Shown here: one piece after another, positions 8,383 to 16,823 of the stretch
How the letters are laid out: each line of letters opens with the position of its first letter
How positions within the stretch are numbered: the first letter of the stretch is position 1
DNA from: Caldifarciminota bacterium
GTDB taxonomy: Bacteria; Hydrothermota; Tepidihabitantia; SM23-42
Reading direction: 5' to 3'
Assembly: GCA_020343595.1 (NCBI GenBank)
Contig: CP070802.1
Coordinates: forward strand, 612,035-658,434
Length of the DNA stretch: 46,400 bases
Notes under the pieces: generated by a model
Seen by the model: only the letters and a program-made list of their open reading frames with translations
What the model was told of the DNA's origin: nothing
The model's database searches: none
Made by a program: the position numbers and the translations under genes

Positions 8383-10353
8383 TCAGCGTATCTGCGTACC
8401 AGAATTTACGACCTTATCAGTTGTGATAACGACAGTGCCCTTTTCATCCACCGCTGCCAAAAGCATACCTTCGGAAAGGACGCCACGTATCTTTGCAGGT
8501 TGAAGATTATCAACGATGACAATTATCTTACCTACAAGATCACTGGGTTCGTAGTCCTTCCCAATCCCGGCAACGATCTGCTTCTTTTCGTCACCGACCT
8601 CGACCTGGCACTTGACCAAATTCTTGCTGCCCTCGACACGCTCGGCGGTCATGACCTTAGCGCTCTTCAACGAGATCTTCGAAAAGTAGTCGAGATCGAT
8701 CATTTCCTTTTTCAATTTGTCGGACTGCAAACGGATCGCATCGTCGCCGATCTTTTCGAAGAGAATAGAGGTTTCTCCGATTGATCTTGCATATTGCACC
8801 CCGGCAATCCCGTCCCAGCCTTCTGGTTCGAATTGTATCATATCTTTTATGCGTCGTGACGTATAGGGAAGAAATGGGTCAATCATAGCAGACAGAGCGG
8901 TCACGATCCTCATGCACACGTTGATCGTCCTTGCGCACGCCGCCTCATCCTTTTTTCGCGTCGCCCAGGGTTCCTCGTGATCGAAATAGCGGTTACCTTC
9001 CTGTGCTATCCTCATGACTTCCTGAAGCCCGTTCTTGAATTCAAAATGCTCAATCCTCGTTCCGATTTTTTCAGGTGCTCTCTTGAGCAGATCGAATATT
9101 CGATTATCGCGCTCGCCAAAGGAAGAAGCCTCCGGTACCGAAGAACCATAGTATTTCTTTACGAAAGTCAGGGTACGATTAACAAAATTGCCCAGGATGT
9201 CAGCCAGTTCATTGTTGTGCCATACCTGAAAATCCCGCCACGTGAAATCGGTATCCCGTGCCTCCGGTGCATTGCGGGTCAAAGCATAGCGTAGCGAATC
9301 GGCTTTGAATTCCTTTAGGAAATCTGGCAACCAGATCGCATAGTTCTTCGATGTGGAGAATTTTCCACCTTCAAGGTTGAGGAATTGGTTTGCCGGAATG
9401 TCAGCAGGAAGGACATAGTCACCATATGCCATGAGCATGGCAGGCCAGATCAGAGCGTGGAACACAATATTATCCTTGCCTATGAAATGCACCAATTTGG
9501 TGTTCTGATCGAGCCAGTAATCCTTCCACAGGTCTGGCTTACCCTGTTTCTGAGACATTTCCATGGTCGACGAGATATATCCGATCGGAGCATCAAACCA
9601 CACGTAGAGCACTTTGCCCTTCGCTTCTTCGAGCGGCACCGGAACACCCCATTCCAGGTCGCGTGTGATCGGCCGGTCCTGAAGACCCTCGCGCAGCCAT
9701 CCCTGGACAAAAGTCAAGACCGTCTCCTTCCAGTCCTTTTTGCTCGCGATCCACTCGGCGAGTTTGTTCTGGAACTCGGACAATTTGAAATACCAGTGTC
9801 GGGTCTGGGTCTTTTGCGGCACGCTGTCACATATCTGGCAGCGTGGTTCGATCAATTCAAACGGTTCAAGCCAGTGACCGCACGTCTCGCACTGATCGCC
9901 GCGCGCGCCATCGTTACCGCATTTCGGACACTTACCAACGACATATCGATCCGGCAGGAACCTCTTGCACTGTGTGCAGTAGAATTGCTCAATATCCTTA
10001 GGGTATATGAAACCCTTCTTGTGTATCCTTGAGAAAAAATCCTGCGCCAGACGGTGATGTATGGGTAACGATGTCCGCGAGAAGTTATCGAATGTCATCC
10101 CGAAATCCTTGAAGGATTCATTGATCGACTTATAGTACTGATCAACGATCTCGCGCGGGGTCTTGCCTTTTTTCTCGGCACTTATCGTAACCGGTACTCC
10201 ATGTTCGTCAGTGCCGCAAATATATAGAACATCACGGCGCTTCAGGCGCTGGTAGCGAACGTAAATATCCGCAGGCAAATAAGCTCCTGCAAGGTGACCG
10301 AGATGAATATCGCCATTGGCATAAGGCAAAGCACTGGTAACGAGGATTCTCAT
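8383..10353 (-). CDS. metG: Methionyl-tRNA synthetase with C-terminal tRNA-binding domain
   Basis: This 656-residue class I synthetase charges tRNA-Met. The HIGH motif is HLGH at residues 17-20. The KMSKS equivalent is KFSTSK at 331-336. The connective peptide has eight cysteines in CxxC pairs (C126/129, 142/145, 155/158, 172/175), the two-knuckle zinc form. From about residue 555 there is a Trbp111/EMAP-like tRNA-binding domain (SLKSAKVMTAERVEG...IVAGIG) that promotes dimerisation and tRNA binding. Its ATG lies six bases after a TATAAT box, so the transcript is probably leaderless. It is transcribed divergently from A1. Confidence 0.97.
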   Translation of the reverse strand: MRILVTSALPYANGDIHLGHLAGAYLPADIYVRYQRLKRRDVLYICGTDEHGVPVTISAEKKGKTPREIVDQYYKSINESFKDFGMTFDNFSRTSLPIHHRLAQDFFSRIHKKGFIYPKDIEQFYCTQCKRFLPDRYVVGKCPKCGNDGARGDQCETCGHWLEPFELIEPRCQICDSVPQKTQTRHWYFKLSEFQNKLAEWIASKKDWKETVLTFVQGWLREGLQDRPITRDLEWGVPVPLEEAKGKVLYVWFDAPIGYISSTMEMSQKQGKPDLWKDYWLDQNTKLVHFIGKDNIVFHALIWPAMLMAYGDYVLPADIPANQFLNLEGGKFSTSKNYAIWLPDFLKEFKADSLRYALTRNAPEARDTDFTWRDFQVWHNNELADILGNFVNRTLTFVKKYYGSSVPEASSFGERDNRIFDLLKRAPEKIGTRIEHFEFKNGLQEVMRIAQEGNRYFDHEEPWATRKKDEAACARTINVCMRIVTALSAMIDPFLPYTSRRIKDMIQFEPEGWDGIAGVQYARSIGETSILFEKIGDDAIRLQSDKLKKEMIDLDYFSKISLKSAKVMTAERVEGSKNLVKCQVEVGDEKKQIVAGIGKDYEPSDLVGKIIVIVDNLQPAKIRGVLSEGMLLAAVDEKGTVVITTDKVVNSGTQIR

Positions 10354-10359
10354 AGCCGT

Positions 10360-10387
10360 ATTATAAACGATTGGCTACCAAAGTCAA
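10360..10387 (-). promoter_or_regulatory. Sigma70 promoter of metG
   Basis: Minus strand: -35 TTGACT (10382-10387), 16-base spacer, -10 TATAAT (10360-10365). The -10 box ends six bases before the metG ATG. Its -35 box is only 11 bases from the divergent A1 -35 box, so the two promoters lie back to back and may compete for polymerase. Confidence 0.83.
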
Positions 10388-10398
10388 CTGCTTGGTAA

Positions 10399-10426
10399 TT
10401 GACAGTGCATCGTCCTTAAGTACAAT
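10399..10426 (+). promoter_or_regulatory. Sigma70 promoter of A1, leaderless
   Basis: -35 TTGACA (10399-10404), 16-base spacer, -10 TACAAT (10421-10426), then five bases to a GTG start at 10432. It is divergent from the metG promoter. There is no Shine-Dalgarno sequence between the -10 box and GTG. Confidence 0.82.
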
Positions 10427-10431
10427 TACAG

Positions 10432-11568
10432 GTGACTCTATTGTCCTTCCTGTTTTTCCATTGCCTCCCTGTCACATTCTCGTTTGTTCTCCCAGCGACC
10501 TCATCCGCATCATCACCAGGCGACGTCAAGGCAATGGACAAACCCAACGACGCCGGCTCGGCCATACAGATCTTCTGGACTCGGGCATCAAACGATTCTC
10601 TGGTGGAGAACTATGTCATAATGAGAAAAGCAGCAACGGATCCGTCATACCAACGTATAGGTTCCACAGCAGGAGGCGTTTCAACATTCGAAGATGATGG
10701 CGTAACAGATGGTACTACCTACACATACCTCGTAGCTTCCCTGATCAAAGGAATGCAATATCCTTCAGAGCAGAGCAACAACGTGACTTCGAAACCTCAG
10801 CTATTCCATACTGGCAGAATCAATGTCCTGGCAGCGTTGATCACGTTCACGCTGTTACTCGCGTACTTCGTGTACAAGGCACGCTCCGGCAAGAATCTAT
10901 ACATCCGGCAGATCGCCGGGCTGGCCGCCGTCGAAGAAGCAGTCGGACGGGCGACGGAAATGGGTCGCCCAATACTCTACGTACCTGGCCTCGGAGACAT
11001 CGACTGGACTGCAACTATAGCCTCGATGAACATACTGGGTGAAGTAGCAAAGAAGATCGCCCTCTATGATACCGAATTGATCGTCCCCAATACGTGGTCG
11101 GTCGTCTATACTGTTTCCAAGGAGGTGGTGAAAGAATCTTTTATGAGCGAGGGACGACCGGAGAAATTCAAGGAGGATTATGTGCGCTATGTAACTGAGG
11201 CGCAATTCGGTTTTGCCGCCGCGGTCAATGGGATCATGATCCGTGAAAAGCCGGCAACCAATTTCTTTGTTGGCAAATTCTGGGCTGAATCACTTATCAT
11301 GGCAGAAACGGGTGCCCAGACCGGGGCTTTCCAGATTGCCGGCACCGATTCTGTATTGCAGTTACCTTTCTTTGTAACCGCATGCGATTATACGCTCATG
11401 GGCGAAGAATTATACGCTGCCAGCGCATATCTTTCGCGCGAACCGGTCCTGCTTGGGTCGCTCAAAGCTCAGGATTATGGCAAACTCATGTCTCTTATCA
11501 TTCTCGGTGGACTCTCGATCCTGGCGTTCCTAAGGATCGATCTGCTGTACCTGCTTAAGGTACAGTGA
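10432..11568 (+). CDS. Cassette protein A1: FN3 - membrane helix - conserved domain - membrane helix
   Basis: I do not recognise a characterised family. The 378-residue protein has a hydrophobic N-terminal segment (residues 2-22) and an FN3-like domain (about 35-122). TM1 spans about 131-149 and is followed by basic residues (KARSGK), which suggests the next part is cytoplasmic. A highly conserved domain covers about 160-350 (GRATEMG, ATIAS.NILGEVAKK, PATNFFVG, AESLIMAETGA, QIAGTD, LPFFVTACDYTL.GEELYAASAY), then TM2 at about 353-368. The GTG start is set by the promoter five bases upstream. A1 is the extra copy: it is followed by A2 with its own promoter rather than by a B gene. Closest in sequence to A2. 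Confidence 0.85.
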   Translation: MTLLSFLFFHCLPVTFSFVLPATSSASSPGDVKAMDKPNDAGSAIQIFWTRASNDSLVENYVIMRKAATDPSYQRIGSTAGGVSTFEDDGVTDGTTYTYLVASLIKGMQYPSEQSNNVTSKPQLFHTGRINVLAALITFTLLLAYFVYKARSGKNLYIRQIAGLAAVEEAVGRATEMGRPILYVPGLGDIDWTATIASMNILGEVAKKIALYDTELIVPNTWSVVYTVSKEVVKESFMSEGRPEKFKEDYVRYVTEAQFGFAAAVNGIMIREKPATNFFVGKFWAESLIMAETGAQTGAFQIAGTDSVLQLPFFVTACDYTLMGEELYAASAYLSREPVLLGSLKAQDYGKLMSLIILGGLSILAFLRIDLLYLLKVQ

Positions 11569-11593
11569 ACACAGAATTCCAACTGCCTTCTGG

Positions 11594-11621
11594 TTGACAC
11601 AAAACCCTTTTCGAGTATAAT
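11594..11621 (+). promoter_or_regulatory. Perfect consensus promoter of A2 (cassette 1), leaderless
   Basis: -35 TTGACA (11594-11599), 16-base spacer, -10 TATAAT (11616-11621), then AACGG and the ATG at 11627. Both hexamers are perfect. The five-base gap leaves no room for a leader or Shine-Dalgarno sequence. It lies in the 58-base gap between A1 and A2. Confidence 0.9.
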
Positions 11622-11626
11622 AACGG

Positions 11627-12721
11627 ATGACATTTCTGCTGATTTTCCTTAGCTTTTTACCCCCAACCGACGTCATAGCTCGTGATAAACCCAATGACGC
11701 GGGGTCCACGATTTCTCTATCCTGGAATCTTTCGGCAGATGACGCTCTGATTGACGGTTATGTCATTATGAAAAGGGAAGCATCTGATCAAGCCGGCGAA
11801 TATTCGAAGATCGGCTCGACAATCCGCGGGGTCATGGCTTTTGAGGACGAAAATGCTCAAGATGGCATCCCGTATGAGTACGTCGTGGCAGTTATCAAGA
11901 ACGGTGAATTATTTGAGTCGGCGCCCAGCGAACCCACTGTTTCATCACCCCAGGTCTTTCACACCGGGCGCACGAACGTGCTGATCGCCATCGCAGTATT
12001 TACTCTGATGCTAGCTTATTTCGTCGCCAAGGCACGTTCGGGCAAAGGGCTATTTATCCGCAAGATCGCCGGACTTGCCGCCGTCGAGGAAGCAGTAGGC
12101 CGGGCAACCGAAATGGGCAAACCAATTCTCTATGTTCCCGGTCTCGGTGATATCGACTGGACCGCAACCATTGCCTCGATGAACATACTCGGTGAAGTGG
12201 CAAAGAAGATCGCCCTCTATGACACGGCATTGATCGTTCCTAATCGATGGTCAGTGACCTACACGGTGTCCAAGGAAGTAGTGAAGGAAGCGTTCATCTC
12301 CGAAGGCAGACCGGAAAAATTCAAGGAAGACTATGTACGTTATCTCACTGAAGCCCAATTCGGCTTTGCCGCCGCGATCAACGGCATAATCATGCGGGAA
12401 AAACCCGCCACCAATTTCTTCGTCGGCAGGTTCTGGGCCGAGTCATTGATCATGGCAGAAACCGGTTCACAAGCAGGATCGTTCCAGATAGCCGGTACGG
12501 ATTCAGTTCTACAACTACCCTTTTTCGTAACGGCGTGTGATTACACGCTCATGGGTGAAGAACTCTATGCCGCGAGCGCATATCTATCAAGGGAACCACT
12601 ACTGCTCGGATCACTAAAAGCACAAGATTATGGCAAGTTGATCGTTCTCTTGATGCTGATTTTCCTCACGGCTTTTTCATTTCTCAACATCAACTTGCTT
12701 GGAATATTGAGGGTACAATGA
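11627..12721 (+). CDS. Cassette 1 protein A2: FN3 - membrane helix - conserved domain - membrane helix
   Basis: This 364-residue paralogue of A1 has a very short hydrophobic start (residues 2-11, no Lys/Arg) leading into PPTDVIARDKPNDAG. The FN3 domain covers about 14-110 (LSWNLSADDALIDGYVIM, then a YEYVVAV strand). TM1 is at about 116-134, followed by KARSGK. The conserved domain is about 146-335 and TM2 about 340-358. Blocks shared with A1 include the stretch from IAGLAAVEEAV through LYDT, almost without change. Its stop overlaps the B1 start as ATGA. The function is unknown; context implies a subunit of a membrane complex with B1, C1 and D1. Confidence 0.87.
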   Translation: MTFLLIFLSFLPPTDVIARDKPNDAGSTISLSWNLSADDALIDGYVIMKREASDQAGEYSKIGSTIRGVMAFEDENAQDGIPYEYVVAVIKNGELFESAPSEPTVSSPQVFHTGRTNVLIAIAVFTLMLAYFVAKARSGKGLFIRKIAGLAAVEEAVGRATEMGKPILYVPGLGDIDWTATIASMNILGEVAKKIALYDTALIVPNRWSVTYTVSKEVVKEAFISEGRPEKFKEDYVRYLTEAQFGFAAAINGIIMREKPATNFFVGRFWAESLIMAETGSQAGSFQIAGTDSVLQLPFFVTACDYTLMGEELYAASAYLSREPLLLGSLKAQDYGKLIVLLMLIFLTAFSFLNINLLGILRVQ

Positions 12722-13341
12722 AGAGAAAAATTCCATTAGGTATTTGTTTGATCATGGGGATCATGATGATCATCCAGTTCTTCATTCCCCATCCAGTGTC
12801 ACTGGGTTTTGCCAGCACGATATATAAATGGGTCATCGTTCTCATGGCATTTGCCCTGGTCCTGGCAATCGGAAATCTAATAAGACATCATACGCTCAAG
12901 ATAAGAAAGAGAAAGGAGGACTGGCCCTACAGCATAGTCACCCTTTTTGGCATGACTGCCATGGCCGTCATCGGATTGATCTGGGGAGTCGATCCTGATT
13001 CCCTTTACCAGAGGATCTTCTTGAATATTCTAGCACCACTCGGCGGAACGATGTTCGCCCTTCTTGCTTACTACATGGCTTCGGCAGCCTACCGCGCATT
13101 TCGTGCCCGAAGCCTCGAGGCAACGTTGTTACTAATATCGGCCTTCATCGTGATGATAGGATTCATGCCCTTCGGGCAATACGTACACACCAGATTTCCT
13201 GCGTTTGCCGAGTGGGTCATGCAAGTCCCTAACATGGCATCACAGCGTGGCATTCTGCTCGGTGTTGCCTTCGGATCAATTGCCACGGCTTTGAAAATAA
13301 TCCTCGGAATCGAACGCTCATGGCTAGGAGGTAAGGAATGA
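12718..13341 (+). CDS. Cassette 1 protein B1: polytopic membrane protein
   Basis: I do not recognise this 207-residue family. Hydrophobicity suggests about six membrane helices (near residues 6-24, 36-54, 71-91, 101-122, 132-150, 170-190). A basic loop after the second helix (RHHTLKIRKRKEDW) is probably cytoplasmic. Shared with all B copies are MFALLAYYMASAAYRAFRAR, QVPNMASQRGI and the C-terminal ALKIILGIERSWLGG. It overlaps A2 and C1 by ATGA on both sides, so the three proteins are translated as a unit. B1 lacks the glycine-rich insert (GLFGG...LPT) present in B2-B4. Confidence 0.85.
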   Translation: MKRKIPLGICLIMGIMMIIQFFIPHPVSLGFASTIYKWVIVLMAFALVLAIGNLIRHHTLKIRKRKEDWPYSIVTLFGMTAMAVIGLIWGVDPDSLYQRIFLNILAPLGGTMFALLAYYMASAAYRAFRARSLEATLLLISAFIVMIGFMPFGQYVHTRFPAFAEWVMQVPNMASQRGILLGVAFGSIATALKIILGIERSWLGGKE

Positions 13342-14216
13342 AGTGGTATGACCGCATAACCAGGATCGATCGACGTATTATTTATCTGCTCCTCACCTCC
13401 CTGGTCATCCTGCCTTTCTTCATCAAGGTCACAATACCGCAGAACATTATGCCGCAAACAAAAAGGCTTTTTGATTTCATCGAGGCAATACCACCAAATG
13501 ACAAAGCGGTAATGATATCTTTCGACTACACCCCACAAACGCAGCCCGAATGCCATCCAATGGCAAAATCCCTGCTCCGGCAATGCTTCTCCCGTGGTAT
13601 CCCCGTGATCGGACTGTCATTTGACCCACAGGCTCCCGGCCTGGCGGTCGACGCTTTAACTTCCATCGTGAACGAATTCGACAGCCTCGCAACGAGCAAG
13701 GAAGATTCTCTCGTCTACGGAGTGGATTACGTATACCTCGGCTGGAAATCAGGTCGAATCGCCGCCCAACTCGATATGGGCGAAGACATCGGAGGAGTCT
13801 TTCCGCGCGACTACTTTGGTGCTTTAATCGACTCTTTTCCTCTGATGAACAAGGTGAAGAATTATAAGAACGTTGCCATCGTGGTAATACTGGCTTCAGC
13901 GGATTATCCATTAGATTGGATAAGGTATCCTCAGACGCGTTACGGCGTGAATGTTGCGGCTGGCCTCACCGCGGTCATGGCCCCCAAATATTATCCGTTC
14001 GTTCAGACCGGGCAGGTATCGGGTCTCATGTCCGGCATGAAGGGCGCGGCCGAATATGAGAAGTTGGTACTCGACCATGGATACGCACGCGCCCTGGGTA
14101 ACGCAGAAACAGGCATGAATTCCCAGTCGATGATACACATACTCATCATGATCTTCATCATTCTTGGAAACGTAGGATACTTCTTTTCCCGCAGACAAAA
14201 GGGGGCGGATAAATGA
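13338..14216 (+). CDS. Cassette 1 protein C1: doubly anchored extracytoplasmic-domain protein
   Basis: This 292-residue protein of unrecognised family starts with a basic segment (IDRRIIY) and a membrane helix at about 15-33. A soluble domain of about 225 residues is predicted outside the cytoplasm, then a C-terminal helix at about 265-285 ends in basic residues. Motifs shared with C2-C4 are EDSLVYGVDYVYLGW, the DYFG segment, QTRYGVNVAAGLTAV, and QTGQ.SGLM.GMKGAAEYE just before the last helix. It overlaps B1 and the micro-ORF by ATGA. C1 is the most divergent copy: the W(Q)PPP loop seen in the others is replaced by WKSGR. Confidence 0.84.
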   Translation: MKWYDRITRIDRRIIYLLLTSLVILPFFIKVTIPQNIMPQTKRLFDFIEAIPPNDKAVMISFDYTPQTQPECHPMAKSLLRQCFSRGIPVIGLSFDPQAPGLAVDALTSIVNEFDSLATSKEDSLVYGVDYVYLGWKSGRIAAQLDMGEDIGGVFPRDYFGALIDSFPLMNKVKNYKNVAIVVILASADYPLDWIRYPQTRYGVNVAAGLTAVMAPKYYPFVQTGQVSGLMSGMKGAAEYEKLVLDHGYARALGNAETGMNSQSMIHILIMIFIILGNVGYFFSRRQKGADK

Positions 14217-14284
14217 GCGCTATTCACCGTCATCACAGCAATCAATATTATATCATTGTAAAGGAGGAGGTACTCCATGAGTAG
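14213..14284 (+). CDS. Micro-ORF E1 between C1 and D1 (23 codons)
   Basis: The ATG at 14213 overlaps the C1 stop as ATGA, and the frame ends at TAG 14282-14284, eight bases inside D1. The peptide has an RHHSNQYYIIV core. The micro-ORFs at the same place in cassettes 3 and 4 carry HHCNL followed by an Ile-rich tail, so the pattern His-His-(Cys/Ser)-Asn recurs. The D1 ribosome site (AAAGGAGGAGG) lies inside this frame, so its translation may also regulate D1. It could be a membrane microprotein or a coupling peptide. Translation is not proven. Confidence 0.5.
   Translation: MSAIHRHHSNQYYIIVKEEVLHE
14232..14263 (+). repeat. Pair of 12-base repeats spaced 20 bases (cassette 1 copy)
   Basis: ATCACAGCAATC at 14232-14243 and the weaker ATCATTGTAAAG at 14252-14263 begin exactly 20 bases apart. 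Cassettes 3 and 4 have the same arrangement with better matches. Because 20 is not a multiple of three, the repeat is not simply a repeated peptide. Confidence 0.45.
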
Positions 14285-14897
14285 CGATCCGTGGATCTGG
14301 GTGGGTGCCCTGTTAACCCTGATGATATTCTCGTTCCTTTACAAAGATAACCCTTTCTACAAATTCGGTGAGCATCTTTTCGTCGGTGTAGCGAACGGTT
14401 ACTACATAGTCTTCTACTGGCATAATTCACTGAGACCCAACCTCTTTGAACCACTTGGGGCTGGTGAGTTCATCTATCTCGTTCCGTTACTACTCGGTCT
14501 AATGTACTTCACACGGTTCATCCCGAAGGTCTCCTGGCTCGTACGCATACCGATCGGCTTTATGATCGGTTGGGGCGCAGGTTTGTCAATCCCAGCGCTG
14601 TTTCAGGCTGAAGTGCTCAGGCAGCTCGAAGGAACAGTAGTTGCACCTTCAAGTTTCACAAATCCGATGAGCGGTATCTGGTCCCTGATCATTTTAGTTG
14701 GCGTAATCTGTACCCTGATCTATTTCTTCTTCTCAAAAGAACACAAAGGAATTCTCGGACACACATCACGGATCGGGATAATCTTCATTATGATAGGTTT
14801 CGGTGCTTCTTTCGGATACACTGTAATGGCAAGAGTCAGCCTCCTGATAGGCAGAATACAATTCCTCCTTGGCCCGTGGCTTGGGCTTATCGACTAA
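14277..14897 (+). CDS. Cassette 1 protein D1: polytopic membrane protein
   Basis: This 206-residue membrane protein of unrecognised family has about six hydrophobic helices. Shared family blocks are SDPWIW at the start, FLYKDNPFYKFGEHLFVGVANGY, TRFIPKVSWLVRIPIG, SKEHKGILG.TSRIGI and FGYTVMARVSLLIGR. Conserved Arg/Lys in the loops after helices 3 and 5 suggest cytoplasmic faces. The start is set by AAAGGAGGAGG eight bases upstream. It closes cassette 1; no clear terminator follows before the PPC-domain gene 56 bases on, so readthrough is possible. Confidence 0.85.
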   Translation: MSSDPWIWVGALLTLMIFSFLYKDNPFYKFGEHLFVGVANGYYIVFYWHNSLRPNLFEPLGAGEFIYLVPLLLGLMYFTRFIPKVSWLVRIPIGFMIGWGAGLSIPALFQAEVLRQLEGTVVAPSSFTNPMSGIWSLIILVGVICTLIYFFFSKEHKGILGHTSRIGIIFIMIGFGASFGYTVMARVSLLIGRIQFLLGPWLGLID

Positions 14898-14953
14898 CCC
14901 GCTGCAGAGGCAGACAGCACACGCCGGAATCGCCAGCATGACAGGAACAGCAA

Positions 14954-15373
14954 ATGAAGTTCAAAAAATTCGGTAGTTACCTTGTTTTACGTCTCGAGAA
15001 AGATGAAGAAATAATCTCGGCACTGAAAGAAGGTATCAAGCGTGCCGGCATCGAAGGCGCATTCTTTTTCGGCTTGGGCGTAGGAAAGAATCTGGAACTG
15101 GGGTTCTTTGATGCCCACGCCAAGAACTACGTTAAGAAGAGATTCAATGACGAGTATGAGTTCACGAGTCTTGCCGGCAATATCACTGTCGTCGATGAGC
15201 AAATCATGGTTCATTGTCATGCAACGATTACCGATGAGAAATTTCAGGCTTATGGCGGGCATCTCTTCGAAGGCACGGTACCGGCAACTCTTGAAATCAT
15301 TCTTCTCCCATTTGGTGAACCGCTGACCCGCTATCTCGACAGTGCTACGGGATTGAAATTGCTTAAATTATGA
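14954..15373 (+). CDS. PPC/DUF296-domain protein
   Basis: This 139-residue protein matches the PPC (plants and prokaryotes conserved, DUF296) domain. Family traits are an N-terminal strand KFGSYLVLRLEKDEEIISAL, the VGKNLELGFFD region, LAGNITVVD, and the conserved HCHATI.....GGHLFEGTVPATLEIIL core with histidines that can bind metal. In prokaryotes such proteins are usually stand-alone trimers, often annotated as DNA-binding; the real role is unknown. There is no signal peptide. It precedes the aminotransferase by 43 bases and may share its transcript. A weak AGGA lies before the ATG. Confidence 0.88.
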   Translation: MKFKKFGSYLVLRLEKDEEIISALKEGIKRAGIEGAFFFGLGVGKNLELGFFDAHAKNYVKKRFNDEYEFTSLAGNITVVDEQIMVHCHATITDEKFQAYGGHLFEGTVPATLEIILLPFGEPLTRYLDSATGLKLLKL

Positions 15374-15416
15374 CCGATGAATATTTGATTTTTTCATGTA
15401 AAAGGAGCAATAACGC

Positions 15417-16823
15417 ATGATAGAATATAAGTCTCCAGAAATCAGCAAAAGAGCCCGAGCGGTAATTGATCGGGACCAAAGAATCATGTTCGGAGCACAC
15501 ACCCGCACCAGTGAGATCCCACTGGTGGTAGACCACGCTCAAGGAGCAAAGGTAACCGATATCGACGGGAAGACGTACCTCGATTTCGGAGCCGGCTTTG
15601 CCGTCGTAGGCACAGGACACTGTCCCCCTGACGTAATATCTGCCGTCGAAAAACAGATCAGAAAGCTCATCCATATTTCCGGGTCAGATTTTTACTACAC
15701 GCCACAGATCGAGTTAGCCGAGAAATTGATCAAAATAACGCCCGGGGACTATGCCAAGCGGGTGTATTTCGGGAGCTCGGGTGCCGAGGCGGTCGAAGCA
15801 TCACTCAAGATCGCCCGTTGTTTTACCAGGCGACCGAGAATGATAAGCTTCCTCGGCGCTTTTCATGGCCGTACCTTTGCCGGCATGACGATGTCGGGAA
15901 GCAAAAAGGTTCAGCGTGCACATTTTTCAGGGCTAATACCTGAAGTGTACCACGTACCGTATCCCTATTGCTATAGGTGTGTATTTGACAAAAAATACCC
16001 GGACTGCATAACCCATGAATACAACGGCGTTCCGCTCCTGCATTGTGTTTCCTATCTCATCGATGTGATACTTGAGAGGCTCATTGCGCCCGACGACGTT
16101 AGCCTGATAATGGTCGAACCAATACAGGGCGAGGGAGGATATATAGTACCGCCCAAAGAATTTCTGCCAGCGCTCAGAACGTTCAGTGACGATCACGGAA
16201 TAATTCTCATCTTCGACGAAATACAGAGTGGACTCGGGAGGACGGGGAAATGGTTTGCTTGTGACCACATCGGTGTAGCACCGGATATTACACTTACCGC
16301 CAAAGCAATCGCATCAGGATTCCCAATGAGCGCTACGATCGGCAAGGCCGCGCTCATGGATCCCGGTGTCGACCGCAGAGCATGGGTACCGGGTTCTCAC
16401 GGATCAACCTTCGGCGGCAACCCGGTAATTTCCGCTGCTGCCATCGCCACGTTGAAGTTGCTTGAAGAGCAGTATATAGAGAATGCCCGCGATATCGGCA
16501 GTTTCCTCAAAGGAGAGCTCAATGCCATGATGGATCGGCATGAGATCATAGGAGAAGTCCGCGGTCTTGGCTTGATGCTTGGAATGGAACTTGTGAAGAA
16601 TAAAGAAACCAAAGAATTCTTCCCGTCTCAGGTAACAAAAGAAGGAAAGAACATCAAGGAAGTAATAACTGGTGAATGCTTCAAACGAGGGCTCATCATC
16701 TACGGAGCCGGCATAAGCTCCCTGCGCATGTCTCCCCCTCTGATGATTACAAAAGATGACGCCAGCGCTGCCGTCAAGATCCTCGATGAGGTGATAAGCG
16801 GAATCGAGGAGCAAATGAAATGA
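15417..16823 (+). CDS. Class III PLP-dependent aminotransferase
   Basis: This 468-residue enzyme belongs to the acetylornithine/4-aminobutyrate aminotransferase superfamily. Visible features are GSSGAEAVEASLKIAR (PLP phosphate binding), FHGRTFAGMTMSG, EPIQGEGGY, IFDEIQSGLGRTGK with the PLP-contacting Asp, and the Schiff-base lysine in LTAKAIASG. A Cys-rich insert (PYPYCYRCVFDKKYPDC) recalls an archaeal/thermophile subgroup that includes 4-aminobutyrate aminotransferases and broad-specificity amino-acid racemases, so either transamination or racemisation is possible. The start has AAAGGAG upstream. The stop overlaps the phosphohexomutase start as ATGA. Confidence 0.9.
   Translation: MIEYKSPEISKRARAVIDRDQRIMFGAHTRTSEIPLVVDHAQGAKVTDIDGKTYLDFGAGFAVVGTGHCPPDVISAVEKQIRKLIHISGSDFYYTPQIELAEKLIKITPGDYAKRVYFGSSGAEAVEASLKIARCFTRRPRMISFLGAFHGRTFAGMTMSGSKKVQRAHFSGLIPEVYHVPYPYCYRCVFDKKYPDCITHEYNGVPLLHCVSYLIDVILERLIAPDDVSLIMVEPIQGEGGYIVPPKEFLPALRTFSDDHGIILIFDEIQSGLGRTGKWFACDHIGVAPDITLTAKAIASGFPMSATIGKAALMDPGVDRRAWVPGSHGSTFGGNPVISAAAIATLKLLEEQYIENARDIGSFLKGELNAMMDRHEIIGEVRGLGLMLGMELVKNKETKEFFPSQVTKEGKNIKEVITGECFKRGLIIYGAGISSLRMSPPLMITKDDASAAVKILDEVISGIEEQMK

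Noticed and set aside
9385..10032. A 215-codon plus-strand frame opposite metG
   Set aside because: It is antisense to conserved catalytic and zinc-binding regions of metG and has no signal of its own.
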